From: Methylobacterium sp. J-088
GTDB taxonomy: Bacteria > Pseudomonadota > Alphaproteobacteria > Rhizobiales > Beijerinckiaceae
Assembly (NCBI RefSeq): GCF_022829295.1
Contig: NZ_JAKSYH010000057.1
Coordinates: 62,001 to 126,000, forward strand
DNA: 64,000 bases
Reading direction: 5' to 3'
The first letter of the stretch is position 1. Each line of letters begins with the position of its first letter. The notes beneath the pieces are model-generated. The model was not told the origin of the DNA. It made no database searches and saw nothing but the letters and a program-made list of their open reading frames with translations. A program made the position numbers and the translations under genes. Below are positions 37,650-47,728 of this stretch, piece after piece.

Positions 37650-37938
37650 GCACGGTGTCGATCTGGAGATCGCCAAGATCAACCGGGCATCCCATCGTCT
37701 GAGTCTGTTGGCGATGGGGCCTGCCACCTTGCAAACGAGCTGGGCGCCGCGTTTGGGCCAACGCCCGTCCAAACGGTTCACCCCCGGTGTTTATGCCGGC
37801 CGCTGTACCTCCGGGTATCGAAGCACGCACGGCTGCTTATTGCTGCAAGCGTTGTACGATTGACCGCCAAGCGCGCCGTTGCCCCTTCTGGCATGCCACC
37901 TGCACAATGGACGCCACCCAAGCGGTTGGAGACGCTCG

Positions 37939-39516
37939 ATGAGGCGACGCGATGTACTTGCTGGCGTCACCGCCTCCCTTATCGCCGCGCCGAGCCTCGC
38001 GCGTGCGCAGATCGCCACGACCCTCAAGTTCGTCCCCTACGCCGACCTCGCCCTGCTCGATCCGCTGGTTAGCGCCTTCGTCACCCGCAACCACGTGATG
38101 ATGGTGTTCGACACCCTTTATGCCCTCGATGCCGCCGGTGTGCCCCGGCCGCAGATGGTCGGGGGCGAGAGCGTCGAAGACGGTGGCCGGCGCGTGCGCC
38201 TGACCCTACGCGACGGGTTGAGGTTCCACGATGGCAACCCGGTTCTGGGACGGGACGTCGTCGCCAGCCTCAAGCGATGGGCGAGCACGGATCCCTTCGG
38301 CCAGGCGCTGATGGCGGCCGCCGACGAACTCTCGGCGCCCTCTGACACGGTGGTCGAGTTCCGCCTCAAGCGTGCATTCCCGCTCCTGCCGAACGCCCTG
38401 GCCAAGCCAACGAACCTCATGGCGGCCATCATGCCGGAGCGGCTGGCCGCGACACCGCCCACCACCCGGCTGACCGAGATGGTCGGCTCGGGCCCGTTTC
38501 GCTTCGTCGCCGACGAGCGCGTGTCGGGCGCGCGCAATGTGTACCGCCGCTTCGAGGGCTATGTACCCCGGACCGACGGACCGCCGAGTTTTTGCGCCGG
38601 CCCCCGCATCGCCCATTTCGACCGCGTCGAGTGGCTGACCAACCCGGACCCGGGCACGCAGGTCGCCGCCCTCCAAGCCGGCGAGGTCGATTGGGTCGAG
38701 CAACCGCTCATGGATCTCGTGCCGAGCCTGCGCACGAACAGGGCGATCAAGTTGCAGGTCGTGGAGGATAAGGGCCTGATCGGCGTCCTGCGCTTTAACT
38801 TCCTCTATCCACCCTTCGACAACCCGGCGATCCGCCGCGCCGTACTCCGCGCCGTCAATCAGGCCGAGTTCATGCAGGCTGTCGCGGGTGACAACGCCGC
38901 CGTGGATACCCGGGTTGGGGTGTTCGGACCCGCTGGCCTGCCCATGGCCAACGACGCCGGCATGGAGGACCTGAACGGGACGCACGATCTCGCTCAACTC
39001 AAGCGCGACATCGCCGCGGCTGGCTACAAGGGCGAACGGGTCGTGTTCCTGTCGGCGACGGACGTCCCGCGCATCAACGCGATCTGCAGCGTCGGCGTCG
39101 CGATGATGCGACAGCTCGGCCTGAACGTCGACGAGGTCGCCACCGATTGGGGGACCGTGGTGCAGCGCGCCACGCGCCAGCAGCCGATCGACGCGGGCGG
39201 CTGGAATGTGTTCGGCTCGTTCTGGGGCGGCTATGACATGCTGAACCCGGCGGGCCACCTGCTGCTGCGCGGTACCGGGCTGAAGGGCTGGAACGGCTGG
39301 CCGACCGATGTGCAGCTGGAGCAGCAGCGTCAAGCCTGGATCGACACGGCAGACCAAGCCCAGCGGCTCGACATCGCGCGGCAGATGCAGATCCAGGCTT
39401 TCGAGGACGTCCCGTTCCTGCCTTTGGGGTCCTATCTTCAGCCCACGGCCTACCGGGCCGACCTCGACGGGATGCAGGTTGGCCTGCCGCTGTTCACCAA
39501 TATCCGGCGGATTTAA
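37939..39516 (+). CDS. Family 5 extracellular solute-binding protein (peptide/opine type)
   Basis: About 525 aa from the ATG at 37939. It begins with a twin-arginine signal (RRRDVLAGVTASLIAAPSLARAQ). The body is a DppA/OppA-type fold: TLKFVPYADLALLDPLVSAFVTRNHVMMVFDTLYALDA, RLTLRDGLRFHDGNPVLGRDVVASLKRW, and LRFNFLYPPFDNPAIRRAVLRAVN. These deliver peptides, opines or nickel to ABC permeases. No permease or ATPase genes are next to it, so it is an orphan binding protein within the window. Confidence 0.9.
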   Translation: MRRRDVLAGVTASLIAAPSLARAQIATTLKFVPYADLALLDPLVSAFVTRNHVMMVFDTLYALDAAGVPRPQMVGGESVEDGGRRVRLTLRDGLRFHDGNPVLGRDVVASLKRWASTDPFGQALMAAADELSAPSDTVVEFRLKRAFPLLPNALAKPTNLMAAIMPERLAATPPTTRLTEMVGSGPFRFVADERVSGARNVYRRFEGYVPRTDGPPSFCAGPRIAHFDRVEWLTNPDPGTQVAALQAGEVDWVEQPLMDLVPSLRTNRAIKLQVVEDKGLIGVLRFNFLYPPFDNPAIRRAVLRAVNQAEFMQAVAGDNAAVDTRVGVFGPAGLPMANDAGMEDLNGTHDLAQLKRDIAAAGYKGERVVFLSATDVPRINAICSVGVAMMRQLGLNVDEVATDWGTVVQRATRQQPIDAGGWNVFGSFWGGYDMLNPAGHLLLRGTGLKGWNGWPTDVQLEQQRQAWIDTADQAQRLDIARQMQIQAFEDVPFLPLGSYLQPTAYRADLDGMQVGLPLFTNIRRI

Positions 39517-39728
39517 TTCGCATATCACCGCGGTGGAACAAGCATCTTCGTTGAGCCAGCCTGAGCCGGCACGTCACCGGCCGGATTTGTTGTCCGAAGC
39601 TTAATGTGGAGACCGGCGCGAAAATTGCCCTCAGTTACGCACCCGCTGCCGTGCCGAATGGGCGCGGACGCGATGTCCGCTCCCGAACCGCCCGGAAGCG
39701 CGGCTCCCTGTGTGGCTGGAGGACCGTC

Positions 39729-40637
39729 GTGTCGCACAAGTCCTGGCTGATCCTGTCGACGATCCTCTTCCTCGGTTCTCACCCCGCCAAGGCCGAAGAA
39801 CTTACCGGTACGCTGAAGAAGGTGAAGGACAATGGCGAGATCGCCATCGGCTATCGGGATGCGTCGATACCGTTTTCTTATCTCGACGGCGATCAGAAGC
39901 CGATCGGGTTCGCGATGGACATCTGTTACGCGATTACGGACGCGGTCAAAACCGAACTCAAGATTCCGAAGCTGGCGGTCAAGCTGGTTCCCGTGACTGC
40001 CTCCACGCGGATCCCGCTGATGGCCAACGGTACGATCGACCTCGAGTGCGGCTCGACCACGAATAACGCGGATCGACAGAAGCAAGTCTGGTTCACGAAC
40101 ACCCACTTCCTCACCGCAACGCGGTTCGCCTCGAAGAAATCGGCGCATATCGACAAGATCGACGATCTCAAAGGCAAGACCGTCGTGTCGATCCCAGGTT
40201 CGACCAACATCGTACAGACCCTCGAAATCAACACCGCGAGAAACCTCGGGATGACGGTTCTGCAGGCCAAGGATCATGGCGAGGCGTGGTTGATGGTGGA
40301 GAACGGCCGCGCCGCGGCCTACGTCATGGACGACGTCCTGCTCGCCTCGTTGATCGCGTCCTCGAAGGAGCCGGTTGCCTATCGGATCTCGTCGGACGCC
40401 CTCTCCCGTCCGGAGCCCTATGGGATCATGGTGCGCAAGGACGATCCGGCGTTCAAGAAGGTTGCGGACGCCGCCACCGCCAAGCTGTACGCCAGCCCGG
40501 ACGGCAAGGTGCTCTACGACAAGTGGTTCACCAAGCCGATCCCGCCGCGCGGGATCAATCTCAACTTCCCGATGAACGCGTCCATGAGCAAGACCATGAT
40601 GCATCCGAGCGATAGTCCGGACCCAGCGATGTACTGA
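39729..40637 (+). CDS. Glutamate/aspartate-type amino acid ABC substrate-binding protein
   Basis: About 302 aa from the GTG at 39729, with a signal peptide (SWLILSTILFLGSHPAKA-EE). The family 3 binding fold is clear: LKKVKDNGEIAIGYRDASIPFSYLDGDQKPIGFAMDICYAI, DLECGSTTNNADRQKQVWFTNTHF, and PEPYGIMVRKDDPAFKKV, as in GltI-like proteins binding glutamate or aspartate. An in-frame ATG at 39606 would precede the signal peptide by 41 residues and is rejected. Orphan within the window: no permease nearby. Confidence 0.9.
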   Translation: MSHKSWLILSTILFLGSHPAKAEELTGTLKKVKDNGEIAIGYRDASIPFSYLDGDQKPIGFAMDICYAITDAVKTELKIPKLAVKLVPVTASTRIPLMANGTIDLECGSTTNNADRQKQVWFTNTHFLTATRFASKKSAHIDKIDDLKGKTVVSIPGSTNIVQTLEINTARNLGMTVLQAKDHGEAWLMVENGRAAAYVMDDVLLASLIASSKEPVAYRISSDALSRPEPYGIMVRKDDPAFKKVADAATAKLYASPDGKVLYDKWFTKPIPPRGINLNFPMNASMSKTMMHPSDSPDPAMY

Positions 40638-40916
40638 AGAGCCGGACAAGACGAAGCGCTGCCGTGCGCGCGAGCCGCTGGTGCCACCGTCAGGGGGCCA
40701 TCCAACCGATCACCTGGGGTCATCGGTGCCGACCATCGGTGCGGGACAATGCGGGGTAGGTCGCGTTGTCCCCGCCCTTGCCGGTCCGATGGCGGCAGCC
40801 TGGCCGTTTCGGGAGCGTCCCGCCGGACCAAGCGTACGTGGAACGGCATAGCTCGGGAATCAGGACTGGCATGGGCCGTGCAATCACCCGGGGCGATCAA
40901 TTGACCGAGACCTGCT

Positions 40917-41183
40917 GTGAGCCCTGAACCCCCTGCCTCCGCTACCGAGCCGCTCGGTCTCGGGCTTTTCCTATTGGGCCTGCTCGCCGCTGCGTTCTTC
41001 GGCTTCATCGGGCTCTGCGCCTTCGCGCCGGCCTGGAGCGCCGCGCCTCTCGTCCCGGGTGGCAGCGTCAACGCGGCTTTCGTCCTGGGGCTTGGCGTGA
41101 TCGGCCTCGGGGTCGTCCTCACCGGCCTATACGTCGTGGTCGCGAACCGTGCCGAGGCGCGGGTCTTCCGCGCCCGCTCCTGA
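40917..41183 (+). CDS. DUF485 small membrane protein (YjcH-like)
   Basis: An 88-aa protein with two membrane spans (LGLFLLGLLAAAFFGFIGLCAF and FVLGLGVIGLGVVLTGLYVVVANR), starting at a GTG. The LYVVVANRAE ending is like YjcH/DUF485, the small partner encoded next to acetate permease ActP. It lies 15 bp before the symporter gene, as in yjcH-actP. It is probably an accessory subunit of the symporter. Confidence 0.78.
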   Translation: MSPEPPASATEPLGLGLFLLGLLAAAFFGFIGLCAFAPAWSAAPLVPGGSVNAAFVLGLGVIGLGVVLTGLYVVVANRAEARVFRARS

Positions 41184-41198
41184 CCCGGGACGCACGGC

Positions 41199-42722
41199 AT
41201 GAACCTCGTGGCGATCGGCCTGTTCCTCGTCTTCGTGGCGCTCACCCTCTGGATAACGTGGTGGGCCGCGCGGCGCACCCACTCGGCGCAGGATTTCTAC
41301 GCCGCCGGCGGACGCATCACTGGTTTCCAGAACGGCCTTGCCATCGCGGGCGACTTCATGTCGGCCGGCGCTTTCCTGGGTCTGACAGGCCTCGTCGTCG
41401 CCAACGGCTTCGACGGCCTGATCTACGCGGTGGGCTACACCACCGGCATGCCGATCGTGGTGTTCCTGCTGGCTGAGAAGCTGCGGCGGCTTGGACGCTT
41501 CACTTTCACCGACGTGGTCTGCACCCGCCTCGCCGAGCGTCCGATTCGTGTGTTCGCGGCCTGCGCCTCCCTCGTCGTGGTGGCGTTCTATCTCATCGCC
41601 CAGATGGTCGGCGCCGGTCAGCTGATCCAGCTGCTGTTCGGCCTCGACTATCTCTACGCCGAGTTCGTCGTCGGCGTGCTGATGGTCTGCTACGTCATGT
41701 TCGGCGGCATGGTGGCGACGACCTGGGTTCAGATCGTCAAGGCAGTGCTTCTTCTGATTGCCGGCTTCACCATCGCCGGCCTGCTGCTCGCCCGGTTCGG
41801 CTTCGACCTCAATGCCCTTTTGGCGCGGGCGGCGACCGTTCATCCGAAAGGCGCGGCGATCCTCGCGCCGCAGTTTCCGGCCAAGGATCCGCTCTCGGCC
41901 TTCTCCCTGGGTCTCGCGCTGATGCTGGGCACGGCGGGTCTGCCGCACATCCTGATGCGGTTCTTCACCGTGCCGGATGCCCGCGCCGCGCGCCTTTCGG
42001 TGTTCTGGGCGGCGACCTTTATGAACGCCTTCTTCGCCCTGATCTTCCTGCTCGGCTTCGGTGCCGTGGCGCTGACGGCCGGCAATCCCGCCTATGTCGA
42101 CGCGGCCGGGATGCTGCGGGGCGGCGGCAACATGGCGGCGATTCATCTCAGCCACGCCGTGGGAGGGGACGCCATGATGGGCTTCGTCTCGGCTGTGGCC
42201 TTTGCCACCATCCTGGCCGTCGTGGCCGGGCTGACGCTCGCCGGAGCCAGCGCGGTCAGCCACGATCTGTACGCCAGCGTGTTCCGGCGTGGGCGCGTCG
42301 ACGAGCGCCGGGAGGTCCAGGTCTCGCGCATCGCAACCTTGGTCCTGGGCCTCGTGGCGATCGGCCTGGGTATCGCCTTCAAGGGCCAGAACGTCGCCTA
42401 CATGGTCAGCCTCGCCTTCGCGGTCGCCTGCTCGTCGACCTTCCCGGTTCTGATCCTGGCGCTGTACTGGCGCGGCCTGACCACGCTCGGCGCCGTCGCC
42501 GGCGGCACAGCCGGCTTGGTGAGCGCGCTGGTCCTCACGGTGCTTGGACCGGCGGTCTGGGTGAAGGTCCTGGGGCACGCTGCCCCGCTCTTTCCGCTCG
42601 ATCCGCCGGCCCTTGTGACCTTGCCGCTCGCCTTCGTGACCTGCTGGCTGGTCTCGCGCCTCGACCGCAGCCATCAGGGCGCCACCGATCGCGCGCGTTT
42701 CGAAACCGTGCCGGCCGAATAG
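41199..42722 (+). CDS. Sodium:solute symporter, ActP-like
   Basis: A 507-aa SSS-family symporter with about 13 helices. The N-terminal [46 protein letters not shown] is the typical ActP/MctP opening. [22 protein letters not shown] and [13 protein letters not shown] lie in conserved loops. Together with the DUF485 gene upstream it fits uptake of acetate or other short monocarboxylates. This suits a methylotroph-like lifestyle, but the exact substrate is inferred from family. Confidence 0.88.
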   Translation: MNLVAIGLFLVFVALTLWITWWAARRTHSAQDFYAAGGRITGFQNGLAIAGDFMSAGAFLGLTGLVVANGFDGLIYAVGYTTGMPIVVFLLAEKLRRLGRFTFTDVVCTRLAERPIRVFAACASLVVVAFYLIAQMVGAGQLIQLLFGLDYLYAEFVVGVLMVCYVMFGGMVATTWVQIVKAVLLLIAGFTIAGLLLARFGFDLNALLARAATVHPKGAAILAPQFPAKDPLSAFSLGLALMLGTAGLPHILMRFFTVPDARAARLSVFWAATFMNAFFALIFLLGFGAVALTAGNPAYVDAAGMLRGGGNMAAIHLSHAVGGDAMMGFVSAVAFATILAVVAGLTLAGASAVSHDLYASVFRRGRVDERREVQVSRIATLVLGLVAIGLGIAFKGQNVAYMVSLAFAVACSSTFPVLILALYWRGLTTLGAVAGGTAGLVSALVLTVLGPAVWVKVLGHAAPLFPLDPPALVTLPLAFVTCWLVSRLDRSHQGATDRARFETVPAE

Positions 42723-42739
42723 GTTTCAGGGACTCGACG

Positions 42740-43372
42740 ATGTTCAAGCTGATCAGCGCGACCCCGAGCCCCTACGCCCGAAAGGTACGAATCGCCCTCG
42801 CCGAGAAGGGACTGCCGTTCGAATTGCTGACCGAGGTGCCGTGGGATTCCACGACCAGCCTGCCGCTCCACAATCCGCTGGAGAAGCTACCTGTGCTGCT
42901 GCTGCCCAATGGCGGCAGCGTCTACGAATCGAGCTACATCCTGCAATACCTCGACCTCATGCACCCCGAGACGCCGATGCTGCCTGACGATGTTGCTGGC
43001 TCGCTCGCGGCGCGCAAGCTCGAGGTTTTGTGCGACGGTATCTGCGACGCCTTGGTGCTCACCTTCTTCGAGCGCCAGCGCGGCGAGCACGCGAGTGCCC
43101 CCTGGTTGGCGCGCCAACGCCGCAAGATCGAGGGCGGCCTGGCCGAGATCGCGCGCCTTGTCGGCGACCGCGAATGGGCGGTGGGTGACCGCTTCGGCCT
43201 CGGCGACATCGCGGCCGGCACAGTGGTCGGCTATCTGTCGGTTCGCTTTGCCGAATTGCCCTGGCGGGATCTCTACCCGAACCTTGTTGCGCTCAGCGAT
43301 CGCCTAGAGCAGCGGCCCTCGTTCCGGAACTCGGTGCCCTATGCTCAGACCATCACCGACCGTGTGATGTAG
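42740..43372 (+). CDS. Glutathione S-transferase family protein
   Basis: A 210-aa two-domain GST. The N-terminal thioredoxin-like domain starts FKLISATPSPYARKVRIALAEKGLPFELL, with a serine near residue 9 as candidate catalytic residue and the glutathione-contact VYESSYILQYLD. The C-terminal helical domain has the VGDRFGLGDIAAGTVVGYLSVRF motif. It follows the symporter by 17 bp and is probably co-transcribed. Substrate unknown. Confidence 0.93.
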   Translation: MFKLISATPSPYARKVRIALAEKGLPFELLTEVPWDSTTSLPLHNPLEKLPVLLLPNGGSVYESSYILQYLDLMHPETPMLPDDVAGSLAARKLEVLCDGICDALVLTFFERQRGEHASAPWLARQRRKIEGGLAEIARLVGDREWAVGDRFGLGDIAAGTVVGYLSVRFAELPWRDLYPNLVALSDRLEQRPSFRNSVPYAQTITDRVM

Positions 43373-43719
43373 GCCGGCCCGTTGCTCGCGCCCCCTATCG
43401 CGAGCGGGCCAAAAGGCGCTTCCCCCTCCCGAGGAGGCGGCGATCTGGCTGGCGCCAAGCTGGCGACCGATTGCCTTTGCGATGTCCCGATAGGGCACGC
43501 TTTCCTCGGCCGCAGCATGGCCGGCCTCTCCGCGCGCCCCGCGTTCCAGGGCGGAGCGGTAGATGTGCGCTGCAATCGATACCGTGGAGCGAGGGCTACA
43601 GGGTCGCGCAGTCACCCACCGAACCGGAAAAGCCGTTCGCGCATGATACAGCGGCTCAGGGTCGGATTTCGATTTGATAACATAAGATAGTATCCATTCG
43701 ATCGTCACCGCGCCGCGTG
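43373..43719. other. Convergent intergenic region after GST and LLM genes
   Basis: About 350 bp between two converging genes. A hairpin GCTCGCG (43384-43390) / CGCGAGC (43399-43405) lies just past the GST stop and may be its terminator, although no T-run follows. The rest contains only unlikely open frames. Confidence 0.4.
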
Positions 43720-45045
43720 TCAAAGCCGATGTATGTTCCGGAAAGAATGGGCAGCGTGGCGGTCGGGGAGGCGGTCGCCCTCGCCGAACAGCTTCCGCCG
43801 GAGTGATCCGGGCGCGTAGGCACTCTTGTAGAGGTCGCGATCCTGAAGCTCGGGGATCACGAGGTCGATGAAGTCGGAAAAGCTCTCCGGCACGACGATC
43901 CGGCTGAGGTTGAACCCGTCCACTTCGCCTTCTTCAACCCAAGATTGCAACTCATCGGCGACGGACACGGCGTCGCCGGTCAGTACAGCGTAGCGCCCGC
44001 CAAGGCCGAGTTCCCCCAGGAGATCGCGCTTGGTCAGACCGCGTTTGGCAGCCGCCGCCGTCGCCGACTGGATCGCGTTGCCGGGTGCATAGGGGATCGG
44101 CTCGTCGAGGCCGTAGCGGGCGAAGTCGATGCCGGTGGAGTCCGAGAAATGCGCGAGCCCGGCCTCGGCGCTGGCGTGGCGCATGTACTCGGCGCGCTTA
44201 TCCTCGGCCTCCGCCCGGGTGCGGCCGGGGATGACGGCGATGCCAATGAACACCTTCACGTCCTGCGGATCGCGCCCGGCCGCGGCGGCCTCCGTGCGGA
44301 TTGCACGCACGTCGTCGCGGGCGGATGGCTTGTCCCGGGCCGAAATGAACACGCATTCGGCGTGTCGACCCGCGAAGGTGCGGCCGAGGCCGGAGGCGCC
44401 CGCCTGGTAGAGAACCGGCGTCCGTTGGGGCGAAGGCTCGCAGAGATGGGTGCCCTCGACCGCCAGGAATTCGCCGCGATGGGAGACCGGCCGGATCTTC
44501 GTCGGATCGCTGAAGACGCGCGCCGCGCGGTCCCGGCGCGCCGCGTCATCGTCCCAGCTTCCTTCCCAGAGCGCGTAGAGCACCTCCAGATACTCGTCGG
44601 CGTAATCGTAGCGGCGATCATGGACCGGCAGCGCTTCGCCCCGGCCGCGATGGGCGCTTTCGAGATAGCCCGTGACGATGTTCCAGCCGACCCGGCCGCC
44701 GGTGAGGTGGTCGAGCGTCGAGAACCGCCGGGCGAAGGTGTAGGGCGCCTCCGCGAAGACGTTGACGGTGACGCCGAAGCCCAGATGCTCCGTCACCGCC
44801 GCCATGGCCGGGACGATCAGCGTCGGGTCGTTCACCGGCAATTGCACGGCCTCCCGCGCGGTCACGTCGATGCCGCCGCCGTAGATGTCGTGCACGCCAA
44901 GGATATCGGCGATGAACATCCCGTCGAACAGGCCGCGCTCAAGAAGCTTTGCTTGATCGGTCCAGTAGCGCAGCGTGTTGTAGGCGCTGGATTGGTCGCG
45001 CGGGTGGGTCCACAGGCCGTAATTGATGTGGCCGACGCAGTTCAT
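43720..45045 (-). CDS. LLM-class FMN-dependent monooxygenase (NtaA/SnaA/DszA family)
   Basis: A 441-aa flavin-dependent monooxygenase of the luciferase-like fold. Motifs: HINYGLWTHPRDQSSAYNTLRYW, FDGMFIADILGVHDIYGGG, FARRFSTLDHLTGGRVGWNIVTGYLES (the conserved FMN region) and VLYQAGASGLGRTFAGRHAECVF. Relatives (DszA, SfnG-like, NtaA) oxidise sulfones, alkyl sulfur compounds or EDTA/NTA with FMNH2 from a separate reductase. It is last in the metQ-metQ-metN-metI operon, so an organosulfur substrate is likely. No reductase gene is nearby. Confidence 0.9.
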   Translation of the reverse strand: MNCVGHINYGLWTHPRDQSSAYNTLRYWTDQAKLLERGLFDGMFIADILGVHDIYGGGIDVTAREAVQLPVNDPTLIVPAMAAVTEHLGFGVTVNVFAEAPYTFARRFSTLDHLTGGRVGWNIVTGYLESAHRGRGEALPVHDRRYDYADEYLEVLYALWEGSWDDDAARRDRAARVFSDPTKIRPVSHRGEFLAVEGTHLCEPSPQRTPVLYQAGASGLGRTFAGRHAECVFISARDKPSARDDVRAIRTEAAAAGRDPQDVKVFIGIAVIPGRTRAEAEDKRAEYMRHASAEAGLAHFSDSTGIDFARYGLDEPIPYAPGNAIQSATAAAAKRGLTKRDLLGELGLGGRYAVLTGDAVSVADELQSWVEEGEVDGFNLSRIVVPESFSDFIDLVIPELQDRDLYKSAYAPGSLRRKLFGEGDRLPDRHAAHSFRNIHRL

Positions 45046-45084
45046 GTTGAACGCGTGGAGACGGAGCTCCTTGCGGAGGGGGCG

Positions 45085-45738
45085 TCATCGCGTCCGGAGC
45101 CTGCGCACCACGCTGTCGCCACCGACCTGCACAAGACACACGAGGACGATCAGCATCGCGATCACCACGGACATCACTGTCGTGTCGAAGCGCTGGTAGC
45201 CGTAGCGGATGGCGACGTCGCCGAGTCCGCCCGCACCGACCGCGCCGGCCACCGCCGAGGCGCCGATCATCGACACGACCGTAATGGTGAAGCCGCCGAC
45301 GATCCCCGGCAGGGCCTCGGGCAGAAGCACGTGGAGCAGGATGTGGCGACGACGGCAGCCGATGGATTGCGCCGCCTCGATCAGCCCGGGATCAACCTCC
45401 CGCAGCGAGACTTCGGCGATCCGCGCGAAGAACGGCGTCGCGCTCACGGCGAGCGGGACGATCGCGGCCCAGACCCCGATGGTGGTGCCGACAACGAACC
45501 GGGTGAATGGGATCAGCGCCACGAGCAGCACGATGAAGGGCACGGCGCGGAAACCGTTCACCACCATGCCGACAAGGCGGTTCGCCCGCGGCACCGAAAA
45601 GATCCCGCCGGGCTCGGAGGTGACGAGGAACAGCGCGAGGGGAATGCCGGCGAGCACGGCGATCCCGGCGGAGACTCCGACCATGAACAGCGTGTCGAAC
45701 GCCGCCTGCCAAAGGCGGTCAATCATCTGCGGCGACAT
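45085..45738 (-). CDS. metI: Methionine-type ABC transporter permease MetI
   Basis: A 217-aa permease with five or six helices. [30 protein letters not shown] sequence opens it, and the ABC coupling loop is [33 protein letters not shown], with [23 protein letters not shown] as in MetI. Its start overlaps the metN end by 20 bp. It imports methionine or related sulfur compounds together with MetN and MetQ. Confidence 0.93.
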   Translation of the reverse strand: MSPQMIDRLWQAAFDTLFMVGVSAGIAVLAGIPLALFLVTSEPGGIFSVPRANRLVGMVVNGFRAVPFIVLLVALIPFTRFVVGTTIGVWAAIVPLAVSATPFFARIAEVSLREVDPGLIEAAQSIGCRRRHILLHVLLPEALPGIVGGFTITVVSMIGASAVAGAVGAGGLGDVAIRYGYQRFDTTVMSVVIAMLIVLVCLVQVGGDSVVRRLRTR

Positions 45739-46843
45739 AGCCGATCCCTGCGACGGTTTCCCCGATGGCCCGGAGGCGGGCCTCTGCCTCCGGGCCGGCG
45801 GCGATCAGCAGATGGCCGATCGCATGCCCCTGGATCCGCTCGATGCCGGCCTGCAGCAATTGCACCGGTCCGCCCGCGGCCGCGACGAGGGCCGACAGGT
45901 CGGGCGGCGTCCGCCCGGAATAGGTGATCCGCAACACGGCCTTCCTGCCGGGTGTCGGGTAGGGCGTGAGCCGCCCCGCCAGATCCTCCGGCAGGTCGCG
46001 GGTCAGGGGGGCGAGCAGCGCCCGCGTCGCCGGGTGCTCCGGCATGCCGAAGACCCGCCAGACCGGCCCGGACTCGGCGATCCGGCCCGCCTCCAGCACC
46101 ACGACGTCGGTGCAGATCTCGCGTATCACGCTCATCTCGTGGGTGATGAGGATGATGGTTAGACCGAGCCGCCAGTTGATATCGCGCAGCAGGCTCAGGA
46201 TCGACAAGGTGGTTTCGGGGTCCAGGGCCGAGGTCGCCTCGTCGCAGAGCAGGATCTCGGGGTCGCTCACCAGGGCGCGGGCGATGCCGATGCGCTGCTT
46301 CTGCCCACCCGACAGGCGGGACGGATAGGTCTCCGCCTTGCCCGCCAGGCTGACGAGGCGCAGCACCTCCTCCACCCGGCGGGCGATTTCCGCCTTGCCG
46401 ACCCCCGCCACCGTGAGCGGCAGGGCCACGTTCTGGCGGACGGTCTTGGCCGACAGCAGGTTGAAGTGCTGGAAGATCATACCGATGCGGCGCCGCAGGT
46501 CCACGAGCCCGTCGATGCCCAAAGCGGCAATCGGTTCGCCATCGACCAGCACACGGCCCGACGTCGGCTGCTCCAGCCGGTTGACCGTGCGCAGCAGGGT
46601 CGATTTCCCGGCGCCGGAGCGGCCGATGATGCCGAAGATCGCGCCGGACGAAACGTCGAGGCTGACGTCGTCGAGCGCGAAGACCTCGCCGGACGCGGAG
46701 CGGAACGTCTTCGAAACATTCTCGAATCGCACGGTGCCGCGCGCACCCGCATCCACCCGGGTGAGCGGGATCGCATCGGGAGCCGCCACCCGCGGTGTGG
46801 CCGCGCGTGCCGTCCCGAGACTGTCCAGGGCCAGAACCGCCAT
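45719..46843 (-). CDS. metN: Methionine-type ABC transporter ATPase MetN
   Basis: About 374 aa from the ATG at 46843, 2 bp after the MetQ stop; a GTG at 46858 would overlap metQ. The ATPase has Walker [13 protein letters not shown], the signature [15 protein letters not shown], Walker [14 protein letters not shown] and the H-loop [11 protein letters not shown]-terminal NIL domain of about 75 residues follows ([19 protein letters not shown]...), which in MetN binds methionine to inhibit transport. The protein also carries about 40 extra residues before the ATPase domain. Confidence 0.94.
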   Translation of the reverse strand: MAVLALDSLGTARAATPRVAAPDAIPLTRVDAGARGTVRFENVSKTFRSASGEVFALDDVSLDVSSGAIFGIIGRSGAGKSTLLRTVNRLEQPTSGRVLVDGEPIAALGIDGLVDLRRRIGMIFQHFNLLSAKTVRQNVALPLTVAGVGKAEIARRVEEVLRLVSLAGKAETYPSRLSGGQKQRIGIARALVSDPEILLCDEATSALDPETTLSILSLLRDINWRLGLTIILITHEMSVIREICTDVVVLEAGRIAESGPVWRVFGMPEHPATRALLAPLTRDLPEDLAGRLTPYPTPGRKAVLRITYSGRTPPDLSALVAAAGGPVQLLQAGIERIQGHAIGHLLIAAGPEAEARLRAIGETVAGIGYVAADD

Positions 46844-46845
46844 GG

Positions 46846-47646
46846 TCAGTTCTGCCACGCGAGCAGATACAGCTTGTCGCTGCCGGCGAAGGAGGTGTGG
46901 ATCTGATTTTTCACGGCTTTGGAGTTCTCGAAAAGCGCCACGAATTTCTTGATGGTCGGATCGTCCTTGCGCGATGCCTTGGTGACGAAGCTCACCGCAA
47001 ACAGCTTGTCCTCGATGCCGGAATAGATCAGCCCGCTCGTCGGATCGAAGGTGCCGGCGGCGACGATGAAATGCGGATAGCCCTGCGCGAGATCGACATC
47101 ACCGGTGATCCGCACCAGCTGCGGTCCTTCGACCTCGGTGAATCTCAACTTCTTCGGGTTCTCGGTGATGTCATCGACGGTGCAGAGGAAGCCGACGCCG
47201 TCCTTCAGCTTGATCAGGTTGGCTTTCTGGGAGAGCAAAAGGGCGCGGCCCTGGTTCACCGGATCGTTGGCGATGGCGACCTTCCCGCCTGCTGGAATCC
47301 GATCCAGGCTCTTATGCTTGAGGGAAAACAGCCCGATATTCTGTAGAATGCCGAGCCCGACGATGTCGAACCGGTAGCCCTTCTGCTTCGCGGCGTTCTC
47401 CATGAAGGGCCGATGCTGGAAGAAGTTCAGGTCGATATCGCCGGCATCGAGGGCGACGTTCGGCGTCGTCCAGTCGCTGAACTCGATCACCTTCAGCTCG
47501 ATGCCCTGCGCCTTGGCTTCCGGGGCGGCCGCGTTGAGCGCATCGCTGTAGGCGCCCGGCACGGTTCCGATCCTCAGGGTCTCGGCCTGTGCCGCTATTG
47601 TGCCCAGGCAGAACAAGGCGAGGGCGACAGTCTTCAGAAAGCGCAT
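46846..47646 (-). CDS. metQ: MetQ/NlpA-family substrate-binding protein
   Basis: A 266-aa binding protein with a signal peptide ([20 protein letters not shown]) lacking a lipobox cysteine, so it should be soluble in the periplasm. The MetQ fold shows [39 protein letters not shown] and [21 protein letters not shown]. MetQ proteins bind methionine and analogues. It is followed 2 bp later by metN. A second paralogue lies just upstream. Confidence 0.93.
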   Translation of the reverse strand: MRFLKTVALALFCLGTIAAQAETLRIGTVPGAYSDALNAAAPEAKAQGIELKVIEFSDWTTPNVALDAGDIDLNFFQHRPFMENAAKQKGYRFDIVGLGILQNIGLFSLKHKSLDRIPAGGKVAIANDPVNQGRALLLSQKANLIKLKDGVGFLCTVDDITENPKKLRFTEVEGPQLVRITGDVDLAQGYPHFIVAAGTFDPTSGLIYSGIEDKLFAVSFVTKASRKDDPTIKKFVALFENSKAVKNQIHTSFAGSDKLYLLAWQN

Positions 47647-47728
47647 CGGTCGTGGACTCCGGTCTGCCGGCTCAGGTGAGACCCGGCAAGTTGTCGAGGT
47701 TTCGAGCTCTGTGCGGGAGCTGCGCTGG

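Noticed and set aside
43945..45927. 660-codon plus-strand frame opposite the LLM monooxygenase and metI
   Set aside because: Charge-rich low-complexity translation antisense to two well-supported genes.
47647..47728. Possible SAM riboswitch between the two MetQ genes
   Set aside because: A GCCGG/CCGGC hairpin is present but the conserved SAM-II or other SAM riboswitch core sequence is not seen, and the gap is only 82 bp.
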